DNA of 64,000 nt from Hespellia stercorisuis DSM 15480 (GCF_900142165.1 NZ_FQZY01000008.1:1-64000); one strand, 5' to 3'; counted from the first letter of the stretch, positions 25,353 through 36,609 are shown. Program-made: numbers and translations. The notes: a model not told the origin generated them from the letters alone.

Positions 25353-26015
25353 ATGGAAGAGCTGAATTGCGAGACTGTCTTTAAAATCCCGCTGTTTGGC
25401 GGCATCGGCGTATCTGAATCCACGGTGGTCACATGGATCATCATAGCGGCACTCACCATCCTTTCCATCATATTTGTCCGGAATCTGAAGGTGGAGAATC
25501 CGGGGAAGATACAGCTTGCACTCGAATCACTGTTTGGCTGGCTGCAGGATTTCTTTGATGGAATCATGGGAGAAAACGGCAGAAGATATGTACCATATAT
25601 GATTACAGTCATTCTGTATATCGCCGTCGCCAATCTGATCGGGCTGCTTGGATTCAAACCGCCGACGAAGGACATGAACGTGACAGCAGGACTTGCAATT
25701 ATGAGCATTGTTCTGGTCGAGTTCGCAGCCATCCGGGCACGCGGGACAAAGGGCTGGCTGAAGAAATTTATGGAGCCCATGGCAGTTGTGCTGCCAATCA
25801 ATATCCTGGAGCTGTTTACAAGACCTTTGTCGCTGTGTATGCGGCTCTTTGGAAATGTGCTCGGTTCATTTGTTATTATGGAGCTGATCAAAATGCTGGT
25901 ACCGCTGCTGGTACCGATACCGTTCAACTGCTATTTTGATATCTTCGACGGTCTGATTCAGGCGTATGTATTCGTATTCCTGACGGCTCTTTATGTGGGA
26001 GAAGCAGTCGAATAA
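25353..26015 (+). CDS. atpB: F-type ATP synthase subunit a
   Basis: 220 residues if read from the ATG at 25353 (MEELNCETVFKIPLFGGIGVSE). The start is uncertain: the best Shine-Dalgarno (GGGAGGGAG, 25317-25325) is ~28 bases upstream and a GTG at 25296 is an in-frame alternative. Five to six membrane helices are present; the essential stator arginine lies in LCMRLFGNVLGSF. Subunit a forms the proton half-channels against the c-ring. First gene of atpBEFHAGDC; no atpI precedes it. A 208-bp, T-poor spacer separates it from atpE. Confidence 0.93.
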   Translation: MEELNCETVFKIPLFGGIGVSESTVVTWIIIAALTILSIIFVRNLKVENPGKIQLALESLFGWLQDFFDGIMGENGRRYVPYMITVILYIAVANLIGLLGFKPPTKDMNVTAGLAIMSIVLVEFAAIRARGTKGWLKKFMEPMAVVLPINILELFTRPLSLCMRLFGNVLGSFVIMELIKMLVPLLVPIPFNCYFDIFDGLIQAYVFVFLTALYVGEAVE

Positions 26016-26223
26016 TAGAGTGGATATCCAAAAGCAGTACAGGCAAAGCAATAAGGGAGCGGGGCGCAAAAACAACAGGTAGAAGCAAAAACGCAGAGAC
26101 AAAATCACAGAGGTAAAACCACAGAAACAAACCACAGAAGTAATAAGCAGAAGCAACAAACAGAGTAACAAAAAATGACAGAAAATACATAGAGTGTATT
26201 CGAAAAAACAGGAGGAAAAAATT
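26016..26223 (+). other. Long T-poor spacer between atpB and atpE
   Basis: Most of this gap consists of A/C/G-rich sequence with degenerate repeats such as CACAGAAGCAA and CACAGAGGTAAAACC, almost without T on the coding strand. It should be unstructured as RNA and ends in AGGAGG before atpE. No ORF is supported. Confidence 0.6.
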
Positions 26224-26445
26224 ATGAACTTAATCGCAATTGGAGCCGGAGTAGCAGCATTGACAGGTATTGGAGCAGGTATCGGTATCGGTATCGCAAC
26301 ATCAAAGGCAGTAGAAGCAATCGCAAGACAGCCGGAGGCTGAGAGCAAAATTTCTAAATCACTGATCCTTGGTTGTGCCCTTGCCGAGGCGACTGCAATC
26401 TACGGATTTATCATCGCATTATTATGCATCTTCTTCTTAAAATAA
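26224..26445 (+). CDS. atpE: F-type ATP synthase subunit c
   Basis: 73 residues from the ATG at 26224 after AGGAGG. Two helices with the polar loop ARQPEAES and the ion-carrying Glu55 in [10 protein letters not shown]. Na+-type c subunits have Gln in the first helix (GIGQG) and Ser/Thr right after the Glu (AES). Here the first position is Ile (GAGIGIGIA) and the Glu is followed by Ala, so the ring is predicted to carry H+. Thr57 two residues on is common in H+ rings as well. The glycine-rich first helix packs the ring. Confidence 0.95.
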   Translation: MNLIAIGAGVAALTGIGAGIGIGIATSKAVEAIARQPEAESKISKSLILGCALAEATAIYGFIIALLCIFFLK

Positions 26446-26504
26446 AGGTAACTTCTCAGAGAGTGACGTTACAAATAAACCATAACGAAAGGCAGGTGGG
26501 ATAA

Positions 26505-27032
26505 GTGTTATCATTAAATTGGAACCTTCTCTTTACCATAATAAACCTGATTGTGCTTTATCTTTTAATGAAGAAGTTCCTGATCGGACCGGTTACCGGC
26601 ATCATGGAAAAAAGGAAAGCTTTGATTGAGGACGGTCTTGCAAATGCGGACAAAGCGAACAAGGACGCCCAAAAGATGAAACAGCAATATGAGGATTCGC
26701 TTCAAAATGCCCGCCAGGAGTCGGAACGCATCATGACAACGGCAAAGGCAGAAGCGAAAAATGAGTATAACCGCATTGTGGAAGAGGCGGGAGAAAAGGC
26801 AGGAAAACTGTTGTCAGGTGCACAGGCGACCATAGAGGCCGAAAGGGCACAGACAGTGAAGGAACTGCAGACAGAGATTGCGGGACTGGCAATGACAGCC
26901 GCAAAAAAAATTGTGAACGAATCGGGAAATGACGCGGTTTATGATCTGTTTTTAAGTGATGTAAATGCTGGGGATTCCACAAAATCAAACGGACTGGAAG
27001 GTGATGGAAGTGAAGACTCAGATCACAGATAA
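26505..27032 (+). CDS. atpF: F-type ATP synthase subunit b
   Basis: 175 residues from a GTG at 26505 preceded by AGGTGGG. One N-terminal membrane helix (LNWNLLFTIINLIVLYLLMKKF) is followed by a long charged coiled coil (about 30-150), which forms the peripheral stalk. The C-terminal end overlaps atpH by 29 nt. The last ~20 residues are acidic and variable. Confidence 0.92.
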   Translation: MLSLNWNLLFTIINLIVLYLLMKKFLIGPVTGIMEKRKALIEDGLANADKANKDAQKMKQQYEDSLQNARQESERIMTTAKAEAKNEYNRIVEEAGEKAGKLLSGAQATIEAERAQTVKELQTEIAGLAMTAAKKIVNESGNDAVYDLFLSDVNAGDSTKSNGLEGDGSEDSDHR

Positions 27033-27516
27033 CTACGCACGTGTTCTCTATGAGCTGGAAATTCCGGCACAGGATGTCGAAAAAAGCGATGCCATCTTTG
27101 CACAGGTTGAAAAACTGATTCCAATCTTTGAGAATCCAGTGATCCCGGAGGACAAAAAACGAGTACTGATTGACCGGATTTTTCCGGAACGAATCCAGAG
27201 CTTTCTGAAGGTTGTGATGAAACACAAAGAAATCGGTGCAATCAGAGAGATATTTGCGGCGTATCAGGAATACTGCAATGAACAGAAAAAAGTGATTGCG
27301 GCAAGCATCTCATACGTGGAGCCTCCGAGCGAAGAACAGCTGGAGAAAATGAAAACCTACATCTGTAAAAGATACGGGGCCGAGGAGGTCCGCCTGGAAG
27401 AAAAACAGGATACGAGCCTTGTCGGCGGCTTCATTCTCCGTGTGGGGAACGATGAGTATGATTACAGTATGAGCGGACGTTTGAACAGAATGACACAGAA
27501 ATTAACCGGGAGGTGA
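27004..27516 (+). CDS. atpH: F-type ATP synthase subunit delta
   Basis: 170 residues from the ATG at 27004, preceded by GGAAGGTG; the reading frame remains open further upstream but that part lies inside atpF. It shows the N-terminal six-helix domain ([15 protein letters not shown]…[14 protein letters not shown]) and the C-terminal [25 protein letters not shown] motif typical of OSCP/delta. It caps the F1 head and links it to subunit b. It overlaps atpF and nearly overlaps atpA. Confidence 0.92.
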   Translation: MEVKTQITDNYARVLYELEIPAQDVEKSDAIFAQVEKLIPIFENPVIPEDKKRVLIDRIFPERIQSFLKVVMKHKEIGAIREIFAAYQEYCNEQKKVIAASISYVEPPSEEQLEKMKTYICKRYGAEEVRLEEKQDTSLVGGFILRVGNDEYDYSMSGRLNRMTQKLTGR

Positions 27517-27521
27517 AAAGA

Positions 27522-29033
27522 TTGAGTACGATCAATTCAGATGAGATTATCTCGATTTTAAAGGAAGAGATAAAAAATTATGATGAGTTAAGTAAGATTG
27601 GAGAGGTGGGAACCGTTGTCGCTGTAGGTGACGGTATCGCCACAATATATGGAATCGACCAGGCTATGTACGGCGAGATCGTGACGTTCGAGAACGGTCT
27701 GAAGGGCATGGTCCAGGACATCGCACATGACAGTGTCGGCGTCATTCTTTTTGGTCATGATACAGGGATCAAAGAGGGAACAAAAGTAGCCCGCACCGGG
27801 AAAAAAGCCGGTATCCCTGTGAGTGAGAATTTTATAGGCCGCGTTGTGGACGCGCTGGGCGCACCAATCGACGGAAAAGGTGATATCGAAGCGACGGAGT
27901 ACCGTCCGGTGGAGCAGGCTGCACCGGGAATCGTTGACCGTAAGTCAGTGAGTGAGCCGATGGAGACGGGAATTCTTTCCATCGATGCCATGTTTCCAAT
28001 TGGCCGCGGACAGAGAGAGCTGATCATCGGCGACAGACAGACCGGAAAGACATCGATTGCGCTGGATACGATCATCAACCAGAAGGGGAAGAACACGATC
28101 TGCATCTACGTTGCGATCGGTCAGAAAGCATCTACCGTGGCAAAGGTCGTGGGTACGCTGCGCAACAATGACGCCATGGATTACACCACCGTATTCTCGG
28201 CGACAGCCAGTGACTGCGCACCGCTGCAGTATATTGTGCCATATTCAGGAACCGCTCTGGCAGAGTATTTTATGCATCAGGGAAAAGATGTACTGATCGT
28301 CTACGATGATCTGTCAAAGCATGCGGTTGCATACCGTGCATTGTCCCTGCTGCTGGGCCGTTCTCCGGGACGGGAGGCATATCCGGGCGACGTATTCTAC
28401 CTGCATTCCAGACTGCTGGAGCGCTCCAGCCGACTGTCGGATGAACTGGGCGGAGGCTCGATCACAGCGCTCCCAATCGTTGAGACGCAGGCGGGCGACG
28501 TGTCCGCATATATTCCGACCAACGTGATCTCTATCACCGACGGTCAGATATTCCTGGAGAGTGATCTGTTCTTCTCCGGTATGAGACCTGCGGTCAACGT
28601 GGGACTTTCCGTATCCCGTGTAGGTGGTGCGGCACAGGCGAAGGCGATGAAGAAAGCGGCCGGAAGTGTGCGTATTGATCTGGCGCAGTACCGTGAGATG
28701 GAAGTATTTACACAGTTCAGCTCCGATCTGGATGCGACCACGAAGGAACAGCTCAAATACGGCAGCACTCTGATGCAGCTGCTGAAACAGCCGTTGTGTC
28801 AGCCACTGTCACTGCACGAGAAGGTGATTACGCTTGTGGCAGCGACGAACAAGGTGCTGCTGAACGTGGACACTGCCAATGTAAAAGAGGTACAGGCGGG
28901 AATGCTTCATTACTTCGATGGTACCCATCCGGAGATCGGAAGAGAGCTTGAGGAGACAAAGGTACTGACAGACGAGCTGACAGGTAAGATCGTGGCTGCG
29001 GCGAAGGAGTACATGAGTACGATAGGAAAATAG
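27522..29033 (+). CDS. atpA: F-type ATP synthase subunit alpha
   Basis: 503 residues from a TTG at 27522, nine bases after GGGAGG; a GTG at 27513 would overlap the atpH end. The beta-barrel domain has [11 protein letters not shown], the P-loop is GDRQTGKTS (170-178), and the conserved [14 protein letters not shown]-type segment reads [17 protein letters not shown]. It forms the non-catalytic nucleotide sites of F1. Confidence 0.97.
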   Translation: MSTINSDEIISILKEEIKNYDELSKIGEVGTVVAVGDGIATIYGIDQAMYGEIVTFENGLKGMVQDIAHDSVGVILFGHDTGIKEGTKVARTGKKAGIPVSENFIGRVVDALGAPIDGKGDIEATEYRPVEQAAPGIVDRKSVSEPMETGILSIDAMFPIGRGQRELIIGDRQTGKTSIALDTIINQKGKNTICIYVAIGQKASTVAKVVGTLRNNDAMDYTTVFSATASDCAPLQYIVPYSGTALAEYFMHQGKDVLIVYDDLSKHAVAYRALSLLLGRSPGREAYPGDVFYLHSRLLERSSRLSDELGGGSITALPIVETQAGDVSAYIPTNVISITDGQIFLESDLFFSGMRPAVNVGLSVSRVGGAAQAKAMKKAAGSVRIDLAQYREMEVFTQFSSDLDATTKEQLKYGSTLMQLLKQPLCQPLSLHEKVITLVAATNKVLLNVDTANVKEVQAGMLHYFDGTHPEIGRELEETKVLTDELTGKIVAAAKEYMSTIGK

Positions 29034-29041
29034 GTGAAAAT

Positions 29042-31341
<2,300 letters not shown>

Positions 31342-31355
31342 TAGGAGTGAAGCAT

Positions 31356-31775
31356 ATGGCTGAATTTAGTTTAAAAATCATTGCCAGCGACAGGCTGTTC
31401 TATGAGGGGAAGTGCGAAAAACTCGTGATTCCTGCCCCGGACGGCGAGGTCGGTATTCTGGCAAATCATGAGAATATGGTCATTGCGGTGACCGTCGGGG
31501 ATGCGAGAGTACAGCTCCCGGGCGGCGAGTGGGTCGATGTGGCAGTGGGGGCCGGCTTCGCGGAGGTCGTGAATAACCGTGTCATACTGCTCGTGGACAC
31601 CGCTGAGAAACCGGGTGAGATCGATGCGCGCCGCGCCGAGGAGGCAAAGGAGCGTGCCGAGGAGCAGCTTCGTCAGAAGCAGAGCCAGCAGGAGTACTAC
31701 CAGACCCAGGCATCCCTGGCGAGAGCCATGAACCGCCTGAGAATCTCCAAAGAGGGCCAGCGCTGGAACTTGTAA
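31356..31775 (+). CDS. atpC: F-type ATP synthase subunit epsilon
   Basis: 139 residues from the ATG at 31356, after TAGGAGTG. The beta-sandwich (IIASDRLFYEGKCEKLVIPAPDGEVGILANHENM) and the C-terminal two-helix hairpin (ARRAEEAKERAEEQL…ARAMNRLRIS) are both present, so the inhibitory extended conformation known for epsilon is possible. It ends the operon; a 222-bp near-palindromic element begins three bases after the stop. Confidence 0.95.
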   Translation: MAEFSLKIIASDRLFYEGKCEKLVIPAPDGEVGILANHENMVIAVTVGDARVQLPGGEWVDVAVGAGFAEVVNNRVILLVDTAEKPGEIDARRAEEAKERAEEQLRQKQSQQEYYQTQASLARAMNRLRISKEGQRWNL

Positions 31776-31778
31776 CCT

Positions 31779-32000
31779 TTCCACACCGCCAGCGCATCAA
31801 GTACACAGCAGCCCTCCCCGTGGCCTGGCTGCGGACGTTCGCATACGTTTTTCAAAGGGAAAAAGAAAGAGATATGGAGACACGAATGAAGAGGTCCTCC
31901 ATATCTTTTCTCGTTTCCCTGAGAAAACGGAATTGCCCGCTTTCGCAGCCCGGCCACGGGGAGGGCTGCTGTGTACTTGATGTGCTGGCGGTGTGGAAAG
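31779..32000. mobile_element. MITE-like 222-bp element with 57-bp terminal inverted repeats
   Basis: The ends (31779-31835 and 31944-32000) are inverted repeats, starting CTTTCCACACCGCCAGC, with about two mismatches over 57 bp. A second inner pair around AGATATGGAG / CTCCATATCT (about 31857-31920) extends the pairing, so the whole unit can fold into one long stem. There is no transposase gene, and the short ORFs on both strands inside are mirror images caused by the palindrome. It could also serve as the atp operon terminator. No clear target-site duplication was identified. Confidence 0.75.
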
Positions 32001-32107
32001 CTAACAAATTCTCAGTAGTCTGAGGGTGCAAAGTGGGGAAGTGGACACACTTTATGGCTGGATTTATGTGTATTTATGTCTGTTTAGTGGCATTTTTTTG
32101 ATTTATC

Positions 32108-32136
32108 TTGCAAATTTCAGGGTTGTGTACTAGAAT
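32108..32136 (+). promoter_or_regulatory. Candidate promoter of the GGDEF/EAL gene
   Basis: TTGCAA (32108-32113) and TAGAAT (32131-32136) with a 17-bp spacer, ~65 bases before the start codon. Confidence 0.6.
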
Positions 32137-32203
32137 ATATTTACTTATGCAGATTCATTGAAATGGAATGTTACATGGAGGAAGTTAGTGAGGAGATCAT
32201 CCA

Positions 32204-33811
32204 ATGAAAGAGAGATATAAGCAACAAACAATTATCGAGAATATGAATGTTATTTTGTGCGCGATTGTGGAGCATTATAATGCGGATTACTCATATTATA
32301 TCGAGAGGGAAGACGGGGAACTGCCAACGGTATATGAGTGGTGCAAGACCGGCATGCCTTTTCAGAAGGAATATCTTAGAGGACTGTCTGAGCGCGAGTT
32401 CCCGGAATGGGTTCTGCGCGAGACGGATGATTATGATATCAGTATTCATAAGGAGGTACGCAGTGGCGTGATCGGGATTCTGGCTGTTGTGAATGTGCAG
32501 CAGAACTGGCATGATTCTTCGTTGCTGCGCATGGTGCTGCCTTATGTCTCACAGTCAATCACGATGCAGAAGCAGCAGATGCAGCAGGAGTATTTAAGCT
32601 ATCACGATGACCTGACGGGATTGTTGAACCGCAACAGCATGCTGAACTATCTTGAGACGACTGACGCGGAGAGTCTGGAGTCGGTGGGAGCGCTGTGCGT
32701 GGACATCAACGGGCTGAAGTTCTTTAACAAGGAATTTGGCCGTGAGTACGGTGACGAAGTGGTGATGCGTGTCGGCGAGCTTCTCGAGGAGCATTTTAAG
32801 GGGGATATGGTTTATCGCCTTACGGGAGATGAGTTCCTGGTAATCAGCGAGAATATTTCATATGATAATTTTATTAAGCAGATGAATGCGGCAAATGACC
32901 GCCTGGAGAATATTTCACTGGATCTGACCACAATGGGGTATGCGTGGGAGAAGGTCGATATCGAACTGAACAATCTGATCAACACCGCGGAAGAGATGAT
33001 GCGGGAAGAGAAGCAGAAATTCTATAAAAAAGATAAAACGGATCACACCCCGATCATCAAGGATGATTTGCTGGAGGATATCGCACAGGGGAACTTTATT
33101 GTCTGCCTGCAGCCAAAGATGCATGTGGATACGGAGGCTGTGAGCAGTGCGGAGGCGCTGGTGCGCTATCGCCATAAGGATCTGGGGATTATGGATCCGC
33201 AGCGGTATCTGAATCTGCTTGAGCGGACCAGACTGTCACATCATTTGGATATGTATGTATTTGAAACGGTCTGCAGAATCATTGAACATTGGATACAGAA
33301 GGACATGCCAGTGATTCCGATTTCTGTCAACATTTCGTCAGACACTCTCTGCCGGGAGGATACGGTGGAGCAGATGATGCGTCTTGTGGAAAAATACAAG
33401 GTGCCCTGCGAGTATCTGGAGATCGAAGTGTCGGAGAATGATGATTGCATGAATCAGGAGGTGCTGGCGGAGACGAGCAACAGAATCCGCAAGGCGAACA
33501 TCCGCGTGGTACTGGATAATTTCGGAACGAAGAACTCCAGCCTGTCGATTCTTTCCATCATGGAATTTGACGGTCTGAAGGTTGACCGGACTCTGGTGAC
33601 CAACATTGTGTCCAACCACAGAAGCCAGATCGTGGCGCGTGCCATCATCAGCATCTGCAAAGAACTGGGCGCGACCGTCGTTGCGACCGGAGTTGAGACG
33701 CAGGATCAGTTGAATGTTCTGAAAGAACTTGGCTGTGATTATGCACAGGGATTTTTGTTTAACAAGCCGGTTGCGCTGGATACATTTGAAGTGCGGTATA
33801 TGCAGGAATAA
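32204..33811 (+). CDS. GGDEF-EAL domain protein with degenerate motifs
   Basis: 535 residues: a GAF-like N-terminal part (~1-125), a GGDEF domain starting at HDDLTGLLNRNSM (~130-285) and an EAL domain (~290-535). The GGDEF signature reads EYGDEVV, which should abolish diguanylate cyclase activity. In the EAL domain the metal-binding ExLxR is kept as EALVR, but the DDFGTG loop is DNFGTK, and the AEGVE-type end is ATGVE. Loss of the second Asp usually destroys phosphodiesterase activity, so the protein is more likely a c-di-GMP sensor or a protein-interaction module. No transmembrane helix is seen. It is a single-gene transcript with its own promoter. Confidence 0.88.
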   Translation: MKERYKQQTIIENMNVILCAIVEHYNADYSYYIEREDGELPTVYEWCKTGMPFQKEYLRGLSEREFPEWVLRETDDYDISIHKEVRSGVIGILAVVNVQQNWHDSSLLRMVLPYVSQSITMQKQQMQQEYLSYHDDLTGLLNRNSMLNYLETTDAESLESVGALCVDINGLKFFNKEFGREYGDEVVMRVGELLEEHFKGDMVYRLTGDEFLVISENISYDNFIKQMNAANDRLENISLDLTTMGYAWEKVDIELNNLINTAEEMMREEKQKFYKKDKTDHTPIIKDDLLEDIAQGNFIVCLQPKMHVDTEAVSSAEALVRYRHKDLGIMDPQRYLNLLERTRLSHHLDMYVFETVCRIIEHWIQKDMPVIPISVNISSDTLCREDTVEQMMRLVEKYKVPCEYLEIEVSENDDCMNQEVLAETSNRIRKANIRVVLDNFGTKNSSLSILSIMEFDGLKVDRTLVTNIVSNHRSQIVARAIISICKELGATVVATGVETQDQLNVLKELGCDYAQGFLFNKPVALDTFEVRYMQE

Positions 33812-33927
33812 GGAAGTAGAAAGATCATCCCCTCGGAATTCTGCCAAAGGATTTGACAGACGATAAACATTCGGAGTAGAATAGCATCAGAATGAACAGG
33901 ATTTGGGATCAGAGAGGGATGACGAAG

Positions 33928-34560
33928 ATGATTAAAACATGGATTGCGAATATTGATTCGCTGCGAGAGGAAAGCCGGTATCATTTCTATTATGAGAATG
34001 TACCGGCCTTTCGTCGCCAAAAAGCAGATAAACAGCGGCAGAAAGAGGACAAGCTGAGAAGTATCGGCGTGTGGGCGCTGCTGGCGCGGGCGTGGGAAAG
34101 AGATAATATTGATAAAAGCCGGCCATTCAATTTGTCACATTCCGGGGATTATGTGATGTGTTCGATTGCGGTGGATGAGGAGCCCGGAACGCTGGTCGGG
34201 TGCGATGTGGAGTCCATGAATGAGAAGAATGAAGTGGAGAAAATTGCGAATCATTTCTTCTGCCCGCAGGAGCAGCAGACAATCAGGGCGTGTGAGACAA
34301 AAGGGGAGAGATCCGATACATTTTACAGGTACTGGGTCCTGAAAGAAAGCTTTATGAAAGCGACAAGGCAGGGGACGGCACTGGATCTGCATTCGTTTGA
34401 ATTTGAACTGTCGGATCCGCCGGTTCTGGTAAGACAGCCGGAGGGGTTTGCAGAGAAATATTATTGCAGGGAGTATATGCTGGAGGGCGAGCCGTACAAG
34501 TTTGCAGTATGTTCTACGTGCCCGGTGTTTTCAAAAGAGATGGAAATGGTGAAGCTGTAG
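33928..34560 (+). CDS. 4'-phosphopantetheinyl transferase (Sfp-type)
   Basis: 210 residues from the ATG at 33928 (MIKTWIANID); ATGs at 33892 and 33919 are in-frame alternatives, but GAGAGGG is best spaced for 33928. Motifs: FNLSHSGDYVMCSI, the Mg2+-binding GCDVESM, and the catalytic FYRYWVLKESFMKATRQG (WxxKEAxxK type). It transfers phosphopantetheine from CoA to carrier proteins. No PKS, NRPS or acyl-carrier gene is in the window, so the partner is elsewhere. A terminator follows at 34604. Confidence 0.92.
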   Translation: MIKTWIANIDSLREESRYHFYYENVPAFRRQKADKQRQKEDKLRSIGVWALLARAWERDNIDKSRPFNLSHSGDYVMCSIAVDEEPGTLVGCDVESMNEKNEVEKIANHFFCPQEQQTIRACETKGERSDTFYRYWVLKESFMKATRQGTALDLHSFEFELSDPPVLVRQPEGFAEKYYCREYMLEGEPYKFAVCSTCPVFSKEMEMVKL

Positions 34561-34603
34561 GAAGATTAACCTTGCCGGATTTGGTTTCCCGGGAGATGCG
34601 AAA

Positions 34604-34640
34604 AACCGCATGGAGCAAAATGCGTTCCATGCGGTTTTTT
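34604..34640. terminator. Bidirectional terminator between the PPTase gene and amtB
   Basis: AACCGCATGGA (34604-34614) pairs with TCCATGCGGTT (34626-34636). Six T residues follow on the plus strand and five on the minus strand, suiting the two convergent genes. Confidence 0.9.
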
Positions 34641-34700
34641 CATTTCAGGATGTGTAAGTGCTATTATTCATTTAGGAGTGACATAGCTGCTTGATCTATA

Positions 34701-35951
34701 TTATAAACGGAAGTTGAAATCCGCGTAAGCGCTTGATCCATGCTCATGGGCATCCAGACCTTCACGTTCTTCCTGCTCACTTACACGCAGACCGATTGTC
34801 TTGTCGATCAGAGTGAAGATGATGAATGCAAGAACAAGTACGTATGCCATAACTGAGGCAACACCGATTACCTGTGTCAGGAAATCTACATCTGAGGCAA
34901 ATACACCTGTGAGGATGGTACCTGTCGCACCACATACACCGTGGACGCTGATTGCACCGACAGGATCATCAATTTTGGCTACTTTATCGAAGAACTCTAC
35001 AGAGAATACTACGAGTATGCCGGCAACTGCACCGATGATGATGGCAGCCCAGTTGCTTACAACATCACAGCCGGCGGTGATTGCAACGAGACCTGCGAGT
35101 GATCCGTTGAATGTCATGGAGACATCAGGCTTGCCGTAACGAACCCATGTTACGATCATTGCCATCAGCGTTGCCGCAGCGGCTGCCAGGTTTGTTGTCA
35201 TGGCGATATCGCCGAGTGAAGTCGTTGCCGCTGTTGTAGATCCACAGTTGAATCCGAACCAGCAGAACCAGAGGATAAATACACCGAGTGCTGCGATTGG
35301 CAGGTTGTGTCCCGGGATAGCTCTCGGTTTACCGTCCTTACCGTATTTTCCGATACGAACACCAAGAATCTTGGCACCTACAAGTGCACAGATACCACCG
35401 ACCATATGTACTGCTGTGGAACCGGCAAAGTCATGGAATCCCATGGATGACAGCCAACCGCCGCCCCAGATCCAGTGACCTGTTACCGGGTAGATAAAGA
35501 TACTGATAGCTGCACTGTAAACCAGATATGCCGCGAATTTTGTACGCTCAGCCATGGAACCGGATACGATGGTCGCTGCTGTTGCACAGAATACGGTGTG
35601 GAAGATGATGAAAACTCCGATTGGAAGACCGTTGAACATTCCATCTGCGTCTGCCAGAGAGGTAGGATCAAAAAATCCTTTTACTCCGATGATTCCATTA
35701 AAATCTGTACCGTGCATGATTGCAAATCCAAATACGAAGAAGAACAAACTTCCGAGTACGAAGTCCATCATGTTCTTCATTAAAATGTTACCCGTGTTTT
35801 TGGCTCTCGTAAAACCTGCCTCACACATTGCAAAACCTGCCTGCATAAAATATACGAGGAATGCGCCGAGCATCGTCCACATGACGTTCATCAATAATCC
35901 GGACGCTTCGACCGCATCCATTCCACTTTCTATTAATCCTGTTAAATCCAT
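34701..35951 (-). CDS. amtB: Ammonium transporter AmtB
   Basis: 416 residues with 11 predicted membrane helices. The pore twin histidines lie in STAVHMVGG and SVHGVCGATG; the conserved AGFAMCEAGFTRAKN and GVFILWFCWFGFNCGST segments are present. A cytoplasmic tail of ~40 residues ends EHGSSAYADFNFRL. AmtB conducts ammonium/ammonia and is gated by the trimeric PII protein GlnK inserting its T-loop. It lies 190 bp downstream of glnK on the same strand, with a hairpin between the two genes. Confidence 0.96.
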   Translation of the reverse strand: MDLTGLIESGMDAVEASGLLMNVMWTMLGAFLVYFMQAGFAMCEAGFTRAKNTGNILMKNMMDFVLGSLFFFVFGFAIMHGTDFNGIIGVKGFFDPTSLADADGMFNGLPIGVFIIFHTVFCATAATIVSGSMAERTKFAAYLVYSAAISIFIYPVTGHWIWGGGWLSSMGFHDFAGSTAVHMVGGICALVGAKILGVRIGKYGKDGKPRAIPGHNLPIAALGVFILWFCWFGFNCGSTTAATTSLGDIAMTTNLAAAAATLMAMIVTWVRYGKPDVSMTFNGSLAGLVAITAGCDVVSNWAAIIIGAVAGILVVFSVEFFDKVAKIDDPVGAISVHGVCGATGTILTGVFASDVDFLTQVIGVASVMAYVLVLAFIIFTLIDKTIGLRVSEQEEREGLDAHEHGSSAYADFNFRL

Positions 35952-36048
35952 AATGTATTCCTCCTTTTGGGTGATCTGTCTTCTATTAAATAGGTAACTA
36001 TAAATGAGTAAACATAAATAGCTTAAAATAAATAAGTAAAATAGAAGA

Positions 36049-36090
36049 GGGATAACTGTCTGGAAACCGAAGTCCCGAAACAGTTATCCC
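36049..36090 (-). other. Hairpin in the glnK-amtB gap
   Basis: GGGATAACTGT (36049-36059) and ACAGTTATCCC (36080-36090) are exact inverted repeats. No T-run follows on the minus strand, so it is more likely an mRNA processing or stability element than a terminator. Confidence 0.65.
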
Positions 36091-36141
36091 CATCGATAAC
36101 ACGTTCTCATTTTCAATTGTAAGCTCCTGTAGTATTTGATT

Positions 36142-36480
36142 TTATAATGCGTCGTGACCGCGCTCACCGGTACGGATACGAACTGCATCCTGTACTTCAT
36201 ATACGAAAATTTTACCGTCTCCGTAAGTTCCTGTCTGAATTTCGGACACGATCTTTGTGATCAATGTCTCGGCGATATCCGGTTCAATCACAGTCTCCAC
36301 CTTGATCTTCGGCAGCAGATTCACATTGTACTCAGCCCCGCGGTAAACCTTCTTATGTCCTTTTTGATTACCATACCCCATGATGTTCGTGATCATAAGA
36401 CCGTTAACAGAACTTTCATCCAGGATAGCTTTTAAATCTTCCAATTTCTCCGGTTGAATAACGATTTCTAATTTCTTCAT
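36142..36480 (-). CDS. glnK: Nitrogen regulatory protein PII (GlnK/GlnB)
   Basis: 112 residues from the ATG at 36480, which follows AAAAAAGGAGG. The PII ferredoxin-like fold starts MKKLEIVIQPEKLEDLKAIL. The T-loop is GHKKVYRGAEYNVNLLPKIK with the Tyr that is uridylylated in proteobacteria, and the C-terminal signature GDGKIFVYEVQDAVRIRTGERG binds ATP/ADP and 2-oxoglutarate. It gates AmtB. No GlnD is in the window, so modification of the Tyr is uncertain. A terminator-like leader hairpin lies between promoter and gene. Confidence 0.95.
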   Translation of the reverse strand: MKKLEIVIQPEKLEDLKAILDESSVNGLMITNIMGYGNQKGHKKVYRGAEYNVNLLPKIKVETVIEPDIAETLITKIVSEIQTGTYGDGKIFVYEVQDAVRIRTGERGHDAL

Positions 36481-36529
36481 AGTATAAACCTCCTTTTTTC
36501 TTGTCCTCTCAATGATATCGGACAGATAC

Positions 36530-36564
36530 AAAAAAAGACGCCTCCCGTAATCGGAAAACGTCTT
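36530..36564 (-). terminator. Leader attenuator-like terminator upstream of glnK
   Basis: On the minus strand AAGACG (36564-36559) pairs with CGTCTT (36540-36535) around a G-U-rich extension with an ATTA loop, followed by seven T residues (36536-36530). It lies between the promoter (36582-36609) and the glnK start, about 10 nt after the predicted start of transcription, so transcripts must read through it. Confidence 0.75.
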
Positions 36565-36581
36565 TGTTTTTGATAAGCCTT

Positions 36582-36609
36582 ATTATACACACTGAAAATA
36601 AAAAGTCAA
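36582..36609 (-). promoter_or_regulatory. Promoter of glnK-amtB
   Basis: On the minus strand TTGACT (36609-36604) and a consensus TATAAT (36587-36582) are 16 bp apart. Confidence 0.75.

Noticed and set aside
26224-26445. Na+-type c subunit for the F-ATPase
   Set aside because: The first-helix Gln is Ile and the residue after the Glu is Ala, so the Na+ ligand set is incomplete.
31697-32023. Two short ORFs on opposite strands sharing the peptide GHGEGCCVLD
   Set aside because: They are an artefact of the palindromic element: the same sequence is read from both arms.
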